From NCBI GenBank assembly GCA_946800325.1, contig OX326958.1, positions 1,560,001 through 1,624,000 on the forward strand: a stretch of 64,000 nt of DNA. The letters run 5' to 3'. The translations under genes were made by a program, and so were the position numbers. Positions 10,221 to 22,700 of the stretch are shown piece by piece. The first letter of the stretch is position 1. Each line of letters starts with the position of its first letter. The stretch comes from Luzula sylvatica (taxonomy: Eukaryota; Streptophyta; Magnoliopsida; Poales; Juncaceae). The notes below the pieces were generated by a model, which saw only the letters and a program-made list of their open reading frames with translations, searched no databases and was not told the DNA's origin.

Positions 10221-11165
10221 TGTTGGGTATCGATATCGCTACCAAGCCCCACGCAGCGGATTGAGAGCCCCGGTCCGACCCGATCCCGAGGATCACGTCA
10301 CGGATCCGAAAGTGCAAATCCTAAACTACATGCAACTATGAAAATAACTATTATATACAAATAGTCATATCACGTGAAATTGATCACGGAGACGGGTTGA
10401 TTGACGCGTAGTTGCTGCTAGATCCGATTCAGGTAACACGCACGTTCCACGCCCGCTCGATTCGACACCTTGCTCGAAGCTCCGATTTGTCGTATACAAC
10501 CAGATTTTCTCTGGTTCGTCTCCGACCTTGATCACCACATAATTTTTCAGCCGAAACTTCTCCACTCGTATCCACCTCGAGCCAAAGTCTCTCGGCTACT
10601 TGCGATTCTCTTAAAATCGCCATAAACTTGCTTGAGATCTTACAATCTCTACTGGTGTTTTTTTTTCTCTTTTTCCTTGTCTACAAGTCTAAAAATGTAG
10701 AAGAATGTTACAAGAGAGAGGAAGATCAATCCCTTGATCTTATAATAAAACATCCCATTAATGAGAATTAATGAGTATCTTTAGAAAAACTGCCAATCTA
10801 GAATTTGGATCACATTCCGTCATGACGCACTAGTCACGATTACTGATATAACCGTTATCTTCGTGGCCCGTCATGGCGGAGCATATTTTTCGTCACGACG
10901 CACCTCAGTCATGACGAACAACCAGTCCATCATGACTCAATACTCACATAATGGTACACATAAACCCTTTTGGTCAGTCACGACGGACCAACCAGTCCGT
11001 CATGACGGACTATGTATAATTCTGTGTATTCTGTCAGAAAACCTTTCTGGTCCGTCACGACGGACCACCAGCCCGTTATGACAGACTATGTATTTTCTGT
11101 CAGATTTGCATAATTTATTATGCATCCAATCGTATCGACGAACGCGTACGTTCATCTATTCTCAT
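10221..11165 (+). mobile_element. LTR-like unit, copy 1, truncated at its 3' end
   Basis: Begins TGTTGGGTATCGATATCGC, with ccccacgcagcggatt and aggatcacg following, a layout I associate with plant Copia-type LTRs. Shared landmarks with copy 2: cgtgaaattgatcacg (here 10374), gggttga, a gcgattctctta-like word followed by a T/C-rich run, then a palindrome cluster, then ttattatgcatc and gttcat. A cluster of dyads built on CGTCA/TGACG fills 10,815-11,095. The LTR end seen in copy 2 (ttccttca) is missing because copy 2 begins at about 11,166. Confidence 0.6.
10815..11095. repeat. Cluster of CGTCATGACG-type palindromes
   Basis: At least eight imperfect copies of gtccgtcaYgacggac-like dyads in 280 bp, including the perfect 16-bp palindrome GTCCGTCATGACGGAC at 10995-11010 and CGTCATGACG at 10818-10827. 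Each perfect dyad contains TGACG on both strands, the core bound by TGA-type bZIP factors. The repeats are seen; regulation is inference. Confidence 0.85.
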
Positions 11166-12301
11166 GTGTGAAGGGAATTATCCCGACCCGGGCCCGTGCA
11201 GTGAATATGAAGGCATGGTCCGGTTTCCAAATCCCGAGATCACGCTTCGATATCGAGGGTACGATGCAAAGTAGGATAGACGATTACCAGCGTGAAATTG
11301 ATCACGCACGACGGGTTGATCGCTCGCATCCTTCTCTTCTTCGGTGTCACGTTGGTGACTAGCCCGTGTGTTCCATACCACACGTCTCCCACCGTCTTGA
11401 CACGTCTCTGGTTGTCTTTGTGCGTTCCATGCCCACACGCTTCCACAGCCTTTCACTCATTCGATTTGATCACAACGAAGAGCCACAAGTGTCGCTCCTC
11501 TACCCGTATCCACCGTGAGTCGTAGCACTTCGGTCGTGGGTGCAACTGCATAGACGATGCACCGGCGAACTTACTTGATTGCTTTCGATTCTCTTAGACT
11601 GAGACAACTCTTTTCTCCTCTTTTCTCTTTCTCTCTTCCTTCTCACTCTTTCAATTCCTTGATAGAATGTTTGGACTGAATGAATTGTGTCAATTCACTG
11701 ATTTCTTTTGACAGAATTTTGAATTTTGAAAAATCTTCAATTGACTAATAAGAGGAGAGAGAAAAACTTCCTATTTATACTAAAATAGGATAAGGATTGG
11801 GTGAATGGTTGTGTATATCCAATATACACTTCCCGCAACATGTTCGTTCGAACGCAACATAAGGTTCATTCGAACCAACTGCTTCCTGTCATGCGAATGT
11901 ATAAAACCATTTTATACTCGAAGAGGTCCGTTCGAACGCATCCTTACGGTTCGTTCGAACGAACCATCTCCTGTCTCATTTCAGCGTTAATTCCAAATAT
12001 CATTCGTAGTAGTCCGTTCAAACGAACATAAATGTTGGTTCGAATGAACCACTCCCTAGAATGAATATATATGTATAAAACCATTTTATACATGTAGCGG
12101 TCCGTTCGAACGGACCCGATGGCTAGTTCGAACGAACCACTCTCTGGAACTTAACTATGCACAATCATATTATGCATTTAATCAAACCCATGAACATCCA
12201 TGTTCATATATCCTTATATGTACACTTTTACCGTTGATCCAAAATTGTATTTCCTTCAATGTGTACAATATACTAGTTGATATATAACTGTATTTCCTTC
12301 A
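11166..12301 (+). mobile_element. LTR-like unit, copy 2
   Basis: Aligns in order with copy 1: cccgacccgggcccgtgcag, cccgagatcacg, cgtgaaattgatcacg (11292), gacgggttgat, cgattctctta with a long T/C run (11,605-11,660), a palindrome cluster, tattatgcatt, gttcat, and a likely end at ttccttca just before atctcccactcag. The 5' terminus lacks TGTTGG, so its start may be damaged. The word tgtatttccttcaat occurs twice, 43 bp apart (12246 and 12289), near the putative end. Confidence 0.58.
11835..12145. repeat. Cluster of CGTTCGAACG-type palindromes
   Basis: Occupies the same place in copy 2 as the CGTCATGACG cluster in copy 1 but with a different core. Perfect 18-bp palindromes are GGTTCGTTCGAACGAACC (11948-11965) and GGTCCGTTCGAACGGACC (12099-12116); several imperfect ones flank them. 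A word tgtataaaaccattttata recurs at about 11,900 and 12,073. Confidence 0.88.
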
Positions 12302-12635
12302 ATCTCCCACTCAGTTGAAGATCCAACTAAGAAAGCACTAGTGCACATCTCACGTACACATACCTTTAGAGATTGAAATCAAGCCCGAAATAAGACAACT
12401 CGATGTGTGACCGCGTAGGTGCGTATCAAGCATTGGTATTAAACTTATGCCTAAGTCTACGAGCTCATGAGAGTGATCTAGGAAAAATCCATCATAGATT
12501 TCCCACGTCGAAAACGAAAATGATTGTGATCATTAATACCCATCTCGAACGGTGGTGTTTAGTTCTCTTGTTCACGATATCCGTCAATCAAAAGACACGG
12601 TAATAGTCATCCTTATAGTTTGATAGACTAAACTT
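12302..12635 (+). mobile_element. Possible retroelement internal sequence, truncated by satellite
   Basis: Follows the putative LTR end with atctcccactcag. There is no recognised primer-binding site and no gag or pol similarity; an open frame at 12403-12603 has no family I know. It ends abruptly where the 124-bp satellite starts. Confidence 0.4.
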
Positions 12636-13086
12636 CATTTGTATCGTATCTTTTACTACATAACTTTTCACCAAATTTCACAAACACTAAGAAAGTTTGT
12701 TTTTCGATTCAAAACAAGATTTTAACGCTTTGAGGAGTTCAAATAACGTGTTTTTAGATCGTTTGTATCGTATCTTTTGCTACATAACTTTTCACCAAAT
12801 TTCAACAACACTAAGAAAGTAAGTTTTTCGATTCAAAACAAGACTTTAACGCTTGGAGGAGTTCAAATAACGTGTTTTTAGATCATTTGTATCGTATCTT
12901 TTACTACGTAACTTTTCACCAAATTTCACAAACACTAAGAAAGTTTGTTTTTCGATTCAAAACAAGATTTTAACGCTTTGAGGAGTTCAAATAACGTGTT
13001 TTTAGATCGTTTGTATCGTATCTTTTGCTACATAACTTTTCACCAAATTTCACAAACACTAAGAAAGTTTGTTTTTCGATTCAAAA
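12636..13086 (+). repeat. Left edge of the satellite array
   Basis: The first monomers are already close to consensus. The second carries small private changes (aagtaag, agacttt). The junction is sharp: unique sequence ends gactaaactt and the array starts with catttgtatcg. There is no gradient of decaying monomers. Confidence 0.85.
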
Positions 13087-16000
13087 CAACATTTTAACGC
13101 TTGGAGGAGTTCAAATAACGTGTTTTTAGATCATTTGTATCGTATCTTTTACTACATAACTTTTCACCAAATTTCACAAACACTAAGGAAGTTTGTTTTT
13201 CGATTCAAACCAAGATTTTAACGCTTTGAGGAGTTCAAATAACGTGTTTTTAGATCATTTGTATCGTATCTTTTACTACATAACTTTTCACCAAATTTCA
13301 CAAACACTAAGAAAGTTTGTTTTCCGATTCAAAACAAGATTTCAACGCTTTGTGGAGTTCAAATAACGTGTTTTTAGATCATTTTTATCGTATCTTTTAC
13401 TACATAACTTTTCACCAAATTTCACAAACACTAAGAAAGTTTGTTTTTCGATTCAAAACAAGATTTCAACGCTTTGAGGAGTTCGAATAACGTTTTTTTA
13501 GATCATTTGTATCGTATCTTTTACTACATAACGTTTCACCAAATTTCACAAACACTAAGAAAGTTTGTTTTTCGATTCAAAACAAGATTTTAACGCTTGG
13601 AGGAGTTCAAATAACGTGTTTTTAGATCATTTGTATCGTATCTTTTACTACATAACTTTTCACCAAATTTCACAAACACTAAGAAAGTTTGTTTTTCGAT
13701 TCAAAACAAGATTTTAACGATTTGAGGAGTTCAAATAACGTGTTTTTAGATCGTTAGTATCGTAGCTTTTGCTACATAACTTTTCACCAAATTTCACAAA
13801 CACTAAGAAAGTTTGTTTTTCGATTCAAAACAAGATTTTAACGCTTTGAGGAGTTCAAATAACGTGTTTTTAGATCAATTGTATCGTATCTTTTACTACA
13901 TAACTTTTCACCAAATTTCACAAACACTAAGAAAGTTTGTTTTTCGATTCAAAACAAAATTTTAACGCTTTGAGGAGTTCGAATAACGCATTTTTAGATC
14001 ATTTGTATCGTATCTTTTACTACATACCTTTTCACCAAATTTCACAAACACTAAGAAAGTTTGTTTTTCGATTCAAAAATAGATTTTAACGCTTTGAGGA
14101 GTTCAAATAACGTGTTTTTAGATCATTTGTATCGTATCTTTTACTACATAACATTTCACCAAATTTCACAAACACTAATAGAGTTTGTTTTTCGATTCAA
14201 AACAAGATTTTAACGCTTTGAGGAGTTCAAATAACTTGTTTTTAGATCATTTGTATCGTATCTTTTACTACATAACTTTTCAGCAAATTTCACAAACACT
14301 AAGAAAGTTTGTTTTTCGATTCAAAACAAGATTTTAACGCTTTAAGGAGTTCAAATAACGTGTTTTTAGATCATTTGTATCGTATCTTTGACTACATAAC
14401 TTTTCACCAAATTTCACAAACACTAAGAAAGTTTGTTTTTCGATTCAAAACAAGATTTCAACGCTTTGAGGAGTTCCAATAACGTGTTTTGAGATCATTT
14501 GTATCGTATCTTTTACTACATAACTTTTCACCAAATTTCACAAACACTAAGAAAGTTTGTTTTTCGATTCAAAACAAGATTTTAACGCTTTGAGGAGTTC
14601 AAATAACGCATTTTTATATCATTTGTATCGTATCTTTTACTACATAACTTTTCACCAAATTTCACATACACTAAGAAAGTTTGTTTTTCGATTCAAAACA
14701 AGATTTTAACGCTTTGAGGAGTTCAAATACCGTGTTTTTAGATCGTTTGTATCGTATCTTTTACTACATAACTTTTCACCAAATTTCACAAACACTAAGA
14801 AAGTTTGTTTTTCGATTCAAAACAAGATTTCAACGCTTTGAGGAGTTCAAATAATGTGTTTTTAGATCATTTGTATCGTATCTTTTACTAGATAACTTTT
14901 CACCAAATTTCACAAACACTAAGAAAGTTTGTTTTTCGATTCAAAACAAGATTTCAACGCTTTGAGGAGTTCAAATAATGTTTTTTTAGATCATATGTAT
15001 CGTATCTTTTACTACATAACTTTTCACCAAATTTCACAAACACTAAGAAAGTTTGTTTTCCGATTCAAAACAAGATTTTAACGCTTTGAGGAGTTCAAAT
15101 AACGTGTTTTTAGATCATTTCTATCGTATCTTTTACTACATTACTTTTCACCAAATTTCACAAACACTAAGAAAGTTTGTTTTTCGATTCAAAACAAGAT
15201 TTTAACGCATTGAGGAGTTCAAATAACGTGTTTTTAGATCATTTGTATCGTATCTTTTACTACCTAACTTTTCACCAAATTTCACAAACACTAAGCAAGT
15301 TTGTTTTTCGATTCAAAACAAGATTTCAACGCTTTGAGGAGTTCAAATAACGTGTTTTTAGATCGTTTGTATCGAATCTTTTACTACATAACTTTTCACC
15401 AAATTTCACAAACACTAAGAAAGTTTGTTTTTCGATTCAAAACAAGATTTTAACGCTATGAGGAGTTCAAATAACGTGTTTTGAGATCATTTGTATCGTA
15501 TCTTTTACTACATAACTTTTCACCAAATTTCACAAACACTAAGAAAGTTTGTTTTCCGATTCAAAACAAGATTTTAACGCTTTGAGGAGTTCAAATAACG
15601 TGTTTTTAGATCGTTTGTATCGTATCTTTTACTACATAACTTTTCACCAAATTTCACAAACACAGAGAAAGTTTGTTTTTCGATTCAAAACAAGATATTA
15701 ACGCTTTGAGGAGTTCAAATAATGCATTTTTAGATCATTTGTATTGTATCTTTTACTACGTAACTTTTCACCAAATTTCACAAACACTAAGAAAGTTTGT
15801 TTTTCGATTCAAAACAAGATTTTAACGCTTTGAGGAGTTCAAATAACGTGTTTTTAGATAATTTGTATCGTATCTTTTACTACATAACTTTTCACCAAAT
15901 TTCACAAACACTAAGAAAGTTTGTTTTTCGATTCAAAACAAGATTTTAACGCTTTGAGGTGTTCAAATAACGCATTTTAGATCATTTGTATCGTATCTTT

Positions 16001-19000
16001 TACAACATAACTTTTCACCAAATTTCACAAACACTAAGAAAGTTTGTTTTTCGATTCAAAACAAGATTTTAACGGTTTGAGGAGTTCAAATAACGTGTTT
16101 TTAGATCATTTGAATCGTATCTTTTACTACATAACTTTTCACCAAATTTCACAAACACTAAGAAAGTTTGTTTTTCGATTCAAAACAAGATTTCAACGCT
16201 TTGAGGAGTTCAAATAACGTTTTTTTAGATCATATGTATCGTATCTTTTACTACATAACTTTTCACCAAATTTCACAAACACTAAGAAAGTTTGTTTTTC
16301 TATTCAAAACAAGATTTTAACGCTTGGAGGAGTTCAAATAACGTGTTTTTAGATCATTTGTATCGTATCTTTTACTACATAACTTTTCACCAAATTTCAC
16401 AAACACTAAGAAAGTCTGTTTTTCGATTCAAAACAAGATTTTAACGCTTGGAGGAGTTCAAATAACGTGTTTTTAGATCGTTAGTATCGTATCTTTTGCT
16501 ACATAACTTTTCACCAAATTTCACAAACACTAAGAAAGTTTGTTTTCCGATTCAAAACAAGATTTTAACGCTTTGAGGAGTTCAAATAACGTGTTTTTAG
16601 ATCATTTGTATCGTATCTTTTACTACATAACTTTTCACCAAATTTCACAAACACTAAGAAAGTTTGTTTTTCGATTCAAAACAAGATTTTAACGCTTTCA
16701 GGAATTCAAATAACGTGTTTTTAGATCATTTGTATCGTATCTTTTACTACGTAACTTTTCACCAAATTTCACAAACACTAAGAAAGTTTGTTTTTCGATT
16801 CTAAACAAGATTTTAACGCTTTGAGGAGTTCAAATAACGTGTTTTTAGATCATATGTATCGTATCTTTTACTACATAACTTTTCACCGAATTTCACAAAC
16901 ACTAAGAAAGTCTGTTTTTCAATTCAAAACAAGATTTCAACGCTTTGAGGAGTTCAAATAACGTGTTTTTAGATCGTTTGTATCGTATCTTTTACTACAT
17001 AACTTTTCACCAAATTTCACAAACACAGAGAAAGTTTGTTTTTCGATTCAAAACAAGATATTAACGCTTTGAGGAGTTCAAATAATGCATTTTTAGATCA
17101 TTTGTATTGTATCTTTTACTACGTAACTTTTCACCAAATTTCACAAACACTAAGAAAGTTTGTTTTTCGATTCAAAACAAGATTTTAACGCTTTGAGGAG
17201 TTCAAATAACGTGTTTTTAGATAATTTGTATCGTATCTTTTACTACATAACTTTTCACCAAATTTCACAAACACTAAGAAAGTTTGTTTTTCGATTCAAA
17301 ACAAGATTTTAACGCTTTGAGGTGTTCAAATAACGCATTTTAGATCATTTGTATCGTATCTTTTACAACATAACTTTTCACCAAATTTCACAAACACTAA
17401 GAAAGTTTGTTTTTCGATTCAAAACAAGATTTTAACGGTTTGAGGAGTTCAAATAACGTGTTTTTAGATCATTTGAATCGTATCTTTTACTACATAACTT
17501 TTCACCAAATTTCACAAACACTAAGAAAGTTTGTTTTTCGATTCAAAACAAGATTTCAACGCTTTGAGGAGTTCAAATAACGTTTTTTTAGATCATATGT
17601 ATCGTATCTTTTACTACATAACTTTTCACCAAATTTCACAAACACTAAGAAAGTTTGTTTTTCTATTCAAAACAAGATTTTAACGCTTGGAGGAGTTCAA
17701 ATAACGTGTTTTTAGATCATTTGTATCGTATCTTTTACTACATAACTTTTCACCAAATTTCACAAACACTAAGAAAGTCTGTTTTTCGATTCAAAACAAG
17801 ATTTTAACGCTTGGAGGAGTTCAAATAACGTGTTTTTAGATCGTTAGTATCGTATCTTTTGCTACATAACTTTTCACCAAATTTCACAAACACTAAGAAA
17901 GTTTGTTTTCCGATTCAAAACAAGATTTTAACGCTTTGAGGAGTTCAAATAACGTGTTTTTAGATCATTTGTATCGTATCTTTTACTACATAACTTTTCA
18001 CCAAATTTCACAAACACTAAGAAAGTTTGTTTTCCGATTCAAAACAAGATTTTAACGCTTGGAGGAGTTCCAATAACGTGTTTTTAGATAGTTTGTATCG
18101 TATCTTTTACTACATAACTTTTCACCAAATTTCACAAACACTAAGAAAGTTTGTTTTTCGATTCAAAACAAGATTTTAACGCTTTGAGGAGTTCAAATAA
18201 CGCATTTTTAGATCATTTGTATCGTATCTTTTACGACATAACTTTTCACCAAATTTCACAAACACTAAGAAAGTTTGTTTTTCGATTCAAAACAAGATTT
18301 TAACGCTTTCAGGAATTCAAATAACGTGTTTTTAGATCATTTGTATCGTATCTTTTACTACGTAACTTTTCACCAAATTTCACAAACACTAAGAAAGTTT
18401 GTTTTTCGATTCTAAACAAGATTTTAACGCTTTGAGGAGTTCAAATAACGTGTTTTTAGATCATATGTATCGTATCTTTTACTACATAACTTTTCACCGA
18501 ATTTCACAAACACTAAGAAAGTCTGTTTTTCAATTCAAAACAAGATTTCAACGCTTTGAGGAGTTCAAATAACGTGTTTTTAGATCATTTGTATCGTACC
18601 TTTTACTACATAACTTTTCACCAAATTTCACTAACTCTAAGAAAGTTTGTTTTTCGATTCAAAACAAGATTTTAACGCTTTGAGGAGTTCGACTAACGTG
18701 TTTTTAGATCATTTGAATCGTATCTTTTGCTACATAACTTTTCACCAAATTTCACAAACACTAAGAAAGTTTGTTTTTCGATTCAAAACAAGATTTTAAC
18801 GCTTTGAGGAGTTCGAATAACGCATTTTTATATCATTTGTATCGTATCTTTTACTACATAACTTTTCACCAAATTTCACAAACACTAAGAAAGTTTGTTT
18901 TTCGATTCAAAACAAGATTTCAACGCATTGAGGAGTTCAAATAACTTGTTTTGAGATCATTTGTATCGTATCTTTTACTACCTAACATTTCACCAAATTT

Positions 19001-19780
19001 CACAAACACTAAGAATGTTTGTTTTTCGATTCAAAACAAGATTTTAACCCTTGGAGGAGTTCAAATAACTTGTTTTGAGATCATTTGTATCGTATCTTTT
19101 ACTACATAACTTATCACCAAATTTCACACACACTAAGAAAGTTTGTTTTCCGATTCAAAACAGGATTTTAACGCTTTGAGGAGTTCAAATAACGCATTTT
19201 TAGATCATTTGTATCGTATCTTTTACTACATAACTTTTCACCAAATTTCACAAACACTGAGAAAGTTTGTTTTTCGATTCAAAACAAGATTTTAACGCTT
19301 TGAGGAGTTGAAATAACGTGTTTTTAGATCATTTGTATCGTATCTTTTACTACATAACTTTTCACCAAATTTCACAAACACTAAGAAAGTTTGTTTTTCG
19401 ATTCAAAACAAGATTTCAACGCTTTGAGGAGTTCAAATAACGTTTTTTTAGATCATATGTATCGTATATTTTACTACATAACTTTTCACCAAATTTCACA
19501 AACACTAAGAAAGTCTGATTTTCGATTCAAAACAAGATTTTAACGCTTGGAGGAGTTCAAATAACGTGTTTTTAGATCATTTGTATCGTATCTTTTACTA
19601 CATAACTTTTCACCAAATTTCACAAACACCAAGAAAGTGTGTTTTTCGATTCAAAACAAGATTTTAACGCTTGGAGGAGTTCAAATAACGTGTTTTTAGA
19701 TCGTTTGTATCGTATCTTTTGCTACATAACTTTTCACCAAATTTCACAAACACTAAGAAAGTTTGTTTTTCGATTCAAAA
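13087..19780 (+). repeat. Higher-order repeat unit 1 (54 monomers, 6,694 bp)
   Basis: Bounded by the rare variant caacatttta at 13087 and 19781; 6,694 equals 54 x 124 minus 2, and two monomers have a 1-bp loss (gcattttagatc, about 15,972 and 17,335). It matches units 2 and 3 monomer by monomer except for an extra 11-monomer duplication and the absence of five monomers near its right end. Confidence 0.9.
15661..18386 (+). repeat. 11-monomer tandem duplication inside HOR unit 1
   Basis: The landmark cacagagaaag occurs at 15661 and 17024, 1,363 bp apart (11 x 124 minus 1), followed both times by the same variant series (aatgcattttt, tattgtatc, gcattttagatc, gaatcgtatc, tcgttagtatcg). Unit 2 has the landmark once (22355), as does unit 3 (28305). 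The right edge is approximate. Confidence 0.88.
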
Positions 19781-22700
19781 CAACATTTTAACGCTTGGAG
19801 GAGTTCAAATAACGTGTTTTTAGATCATTTGTATCGTATCTTTTACTACATAACTTTTCACCAAATTTCACAAACACTAAGGAAGTTTGTTTTTCGATTC
19901 AAACCAAGATTTTAACGCTTTGAGGAGTTCAAATAACGTGTTTTTAGATCATTTGTATCGTATCTTTTACTACATAACTTTTCACCAAATTTCACAAACA
20001 CTAAGAAAGTTTGTTTTCCGATTCAAAACAAGATTTCAACGCTTTGTGGAGTTCAAATAATGTGTTTTTAGATCATTTTTATCGTATCTTTTACTACATA
20101 ACTTTTCACCAAATTTCACAAACACTAAGAAAGTTTGTTTTTCGATTCAAAACAAGATTTCAACGCTTTGAGGAGTTCGAATAACGTTTTTTTAGATCAT
20201 TTGTATCTTATCTTTTACTACATAACGTTTCACCAAATTTCACAAACACTAAGAAAGTTTGTTTTTCGATTCAAAACAAGATTTTAACGCTTGGAGGAGT
20301 TCAAATAACGTGTTTTTAGATCATTTGTATCGTATCTTTTACTACATAACTTTTCACCAAATTTCACAAACACTAAGAAAGTTTGTTTTTCGATTCAAAA
20401 CAAGATTTTAACGATTTGAGGAGTTCAAATAACGTGTTTTTAGATCGTTAGTATCGTAGCTTTTGCTACATAACTTTTCACCAAATTTCACAAACACTAA
20501 GAAAGTTTGTTTTTCGATTCAAAACAAGATTTTAACGCTTTGAGGAGTTCAAATAACGTGTTTTTAGATCAATTGTATCGTATCTTTTACTACATAACTT
20601 TTCACCAAATTTCACAAACACTAAGAAAGTTTGTTTTTCGATTCAAAACAAAATTTTAACGCTTTGAGGAGTTCGAATAACGCATTTTTAGATCATTTGT
20701 ATCGTATCTTTTACTACATACCTTTTCACCAAATTTCACAAACACTAAGAAAGTTTGTTTTTCGATTCAAAAATAGATTTTAACGCTTTGAGGAGTTCAA
20801 ATAACGTGTTTTTAGATCATTTGTATCGTATCTTTTACTACATAACATTTCACCAAATTTCACAAACACTAATAAAGTTTGTTTTTCGATTCAAAACAAG
20901 ATTTTAACGCTTTAAGGAGTTCAAATAACTTGTTTTTAGATCATTTGTATCGTATCTTTTACTACATAACTTTTCAGCAAATTTCACAAACACTAAGAAA
21001 GTTTGTTTTTCGATTCAAAACAAGATTTTAACGCTTTAAGGAGTTCAAATAACGTGTTTTTAGATCATTTGTATCGTATCTTTGACTACATAACTTTTCA
21101 CCAAATTTCACAAACACTAAGAAAGTTTGTTTTTCGATTCAAAACAAGATTTCAACGCTTTGAGGAGTTCCAATAACGTGTTTTGAGATCATTTGTATCG
21201 TATCTTTTACTACATAACTTTTCACCAAATTTCACAAACACTAAGAAAGTTTGTTTTTCGATTCAAAACAAGATTTTAACGCTTTGAGGAGTTCAAATAA
21301 CGCATTTTTATATCATTTGTATCGTATCTTTTACTACATAACTTTTCACCAAATTTCACATACACTAAGAAAGTTTGTTTTTCGATTCAAAACAAGATTT
21401 TAACGCTTTGAGGAGTTCAAATACCGTGTTTTTAGATCGTTTGTATCGTATCTTTTACTACATAACTTTTCACCAAATTTCACAAACACTAAGAAAGTTT
21501 GTTTTTCGATTCAAAACAAGATTTCAACGCTTTGAGGAGTTCAAATAATGTGTTTTTAGATCATTTGTATCGTATCTTTTACTAGATAACTTTTCACCAA
21601 ATTTCACAAACACTAAGAAAGTTTGTTTTTCGATTCAAAACAAGATTTCAACGCTTTGAGGAGTTCAAATAATGTTTTTTTAGATCATATGTATCGTATC
21701 TTTTACTACATAACTTTTCACCAAATTTCACAAACACTAAGAAAGTTTGTTTTCCGATTCAAAACAAGATTTTAACGCTTTGAGGAGTTCAAATAACGTG
21801 TTTTTAGATCATTTCTATCGTATCTTTTACTACATTACTTTTCACCAAATTTCACAAACACTAAGAAAGTTTGTTTTTCGATTCAAAACAAGATTTTAAC
21901 GCATTGAGGAGTTCAAATAACGTGTTTTTAGATCATTTGTATCGTATCTTTTACTACCTAACTTTTCACCAAATTTCACAAACACTAAGCAAGTTTGTTT
22001 TTCGATTCAAAACAAGATTTCAACGCTTTGAGGAGTTCAAATAACGTGTTTTTAGATCGTTTGTATCGAATCTTTTACTACATAACTTTTCACCAAATTT
22101 CACAAACACTAAGAAAGTTTGTTTTTCGATTCAAAACAAGATTTTAACGCTATGAGGAGTTCAAATAACGTGTTTTGAGATCATTTGTATCGTATCTTTT
22201 ACTACATAACTTTTCACCAAATTTCACAAACACTAAGAAAGTTTGTTTTCCGATTCAAAACAAGATTTTAACGCTTTGAGGAGTTCAAATAACGTGTTTT
22301 TAGATCGTTTGTATCGTATCTTTTACTACATAACTTTTCACCAAATTTCACAAACACAGAGAAAGTTTGTTTTTCGATTCAAAACAAGATATTAACGCTT
22401 TGAGGAGTTCAAATAATGCATTTTTAGATCATTTGTATTGTATCTTTTACTACGTAACTTTTCACCAAATTTCACAAACACTAAGAAAGTTTGTTTTTCG
22501 ATTCAAAACAAGATTTTAACGCTTTGAGGAGTTCAAATAACGTGTTTTTAGATAATTTGTATCGTATCTTTTACTACATAACTTTTCACCAAATTTCACA
22601 AACACTAAGAAAGTTTGTTTTTCGATTCAAAACAAGATTTTAACGCTTTGAGGTGTTCAAATAACGCATTTTAGATCATTTGTATCGTATCTTTTACAAC

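Noticed and set aside
10816..11100. Palindromes as a replication origin or terminators
   Set aside because: They lie inside LTR-like units of a plant retroelement, and nothing else supports an origin or terminator.
12403..12603. 66-codon frame in the putative retroelement internal region
   Set aside because: No similarity to gag, protease or other retroelement domains that I can see.
12691..12720. CENP-B-box-like TTCG motif in the monomer (tttcgattcaaaac)
   Set aside because: Only the first half of the box pattern fits; the CGGG half is absent.
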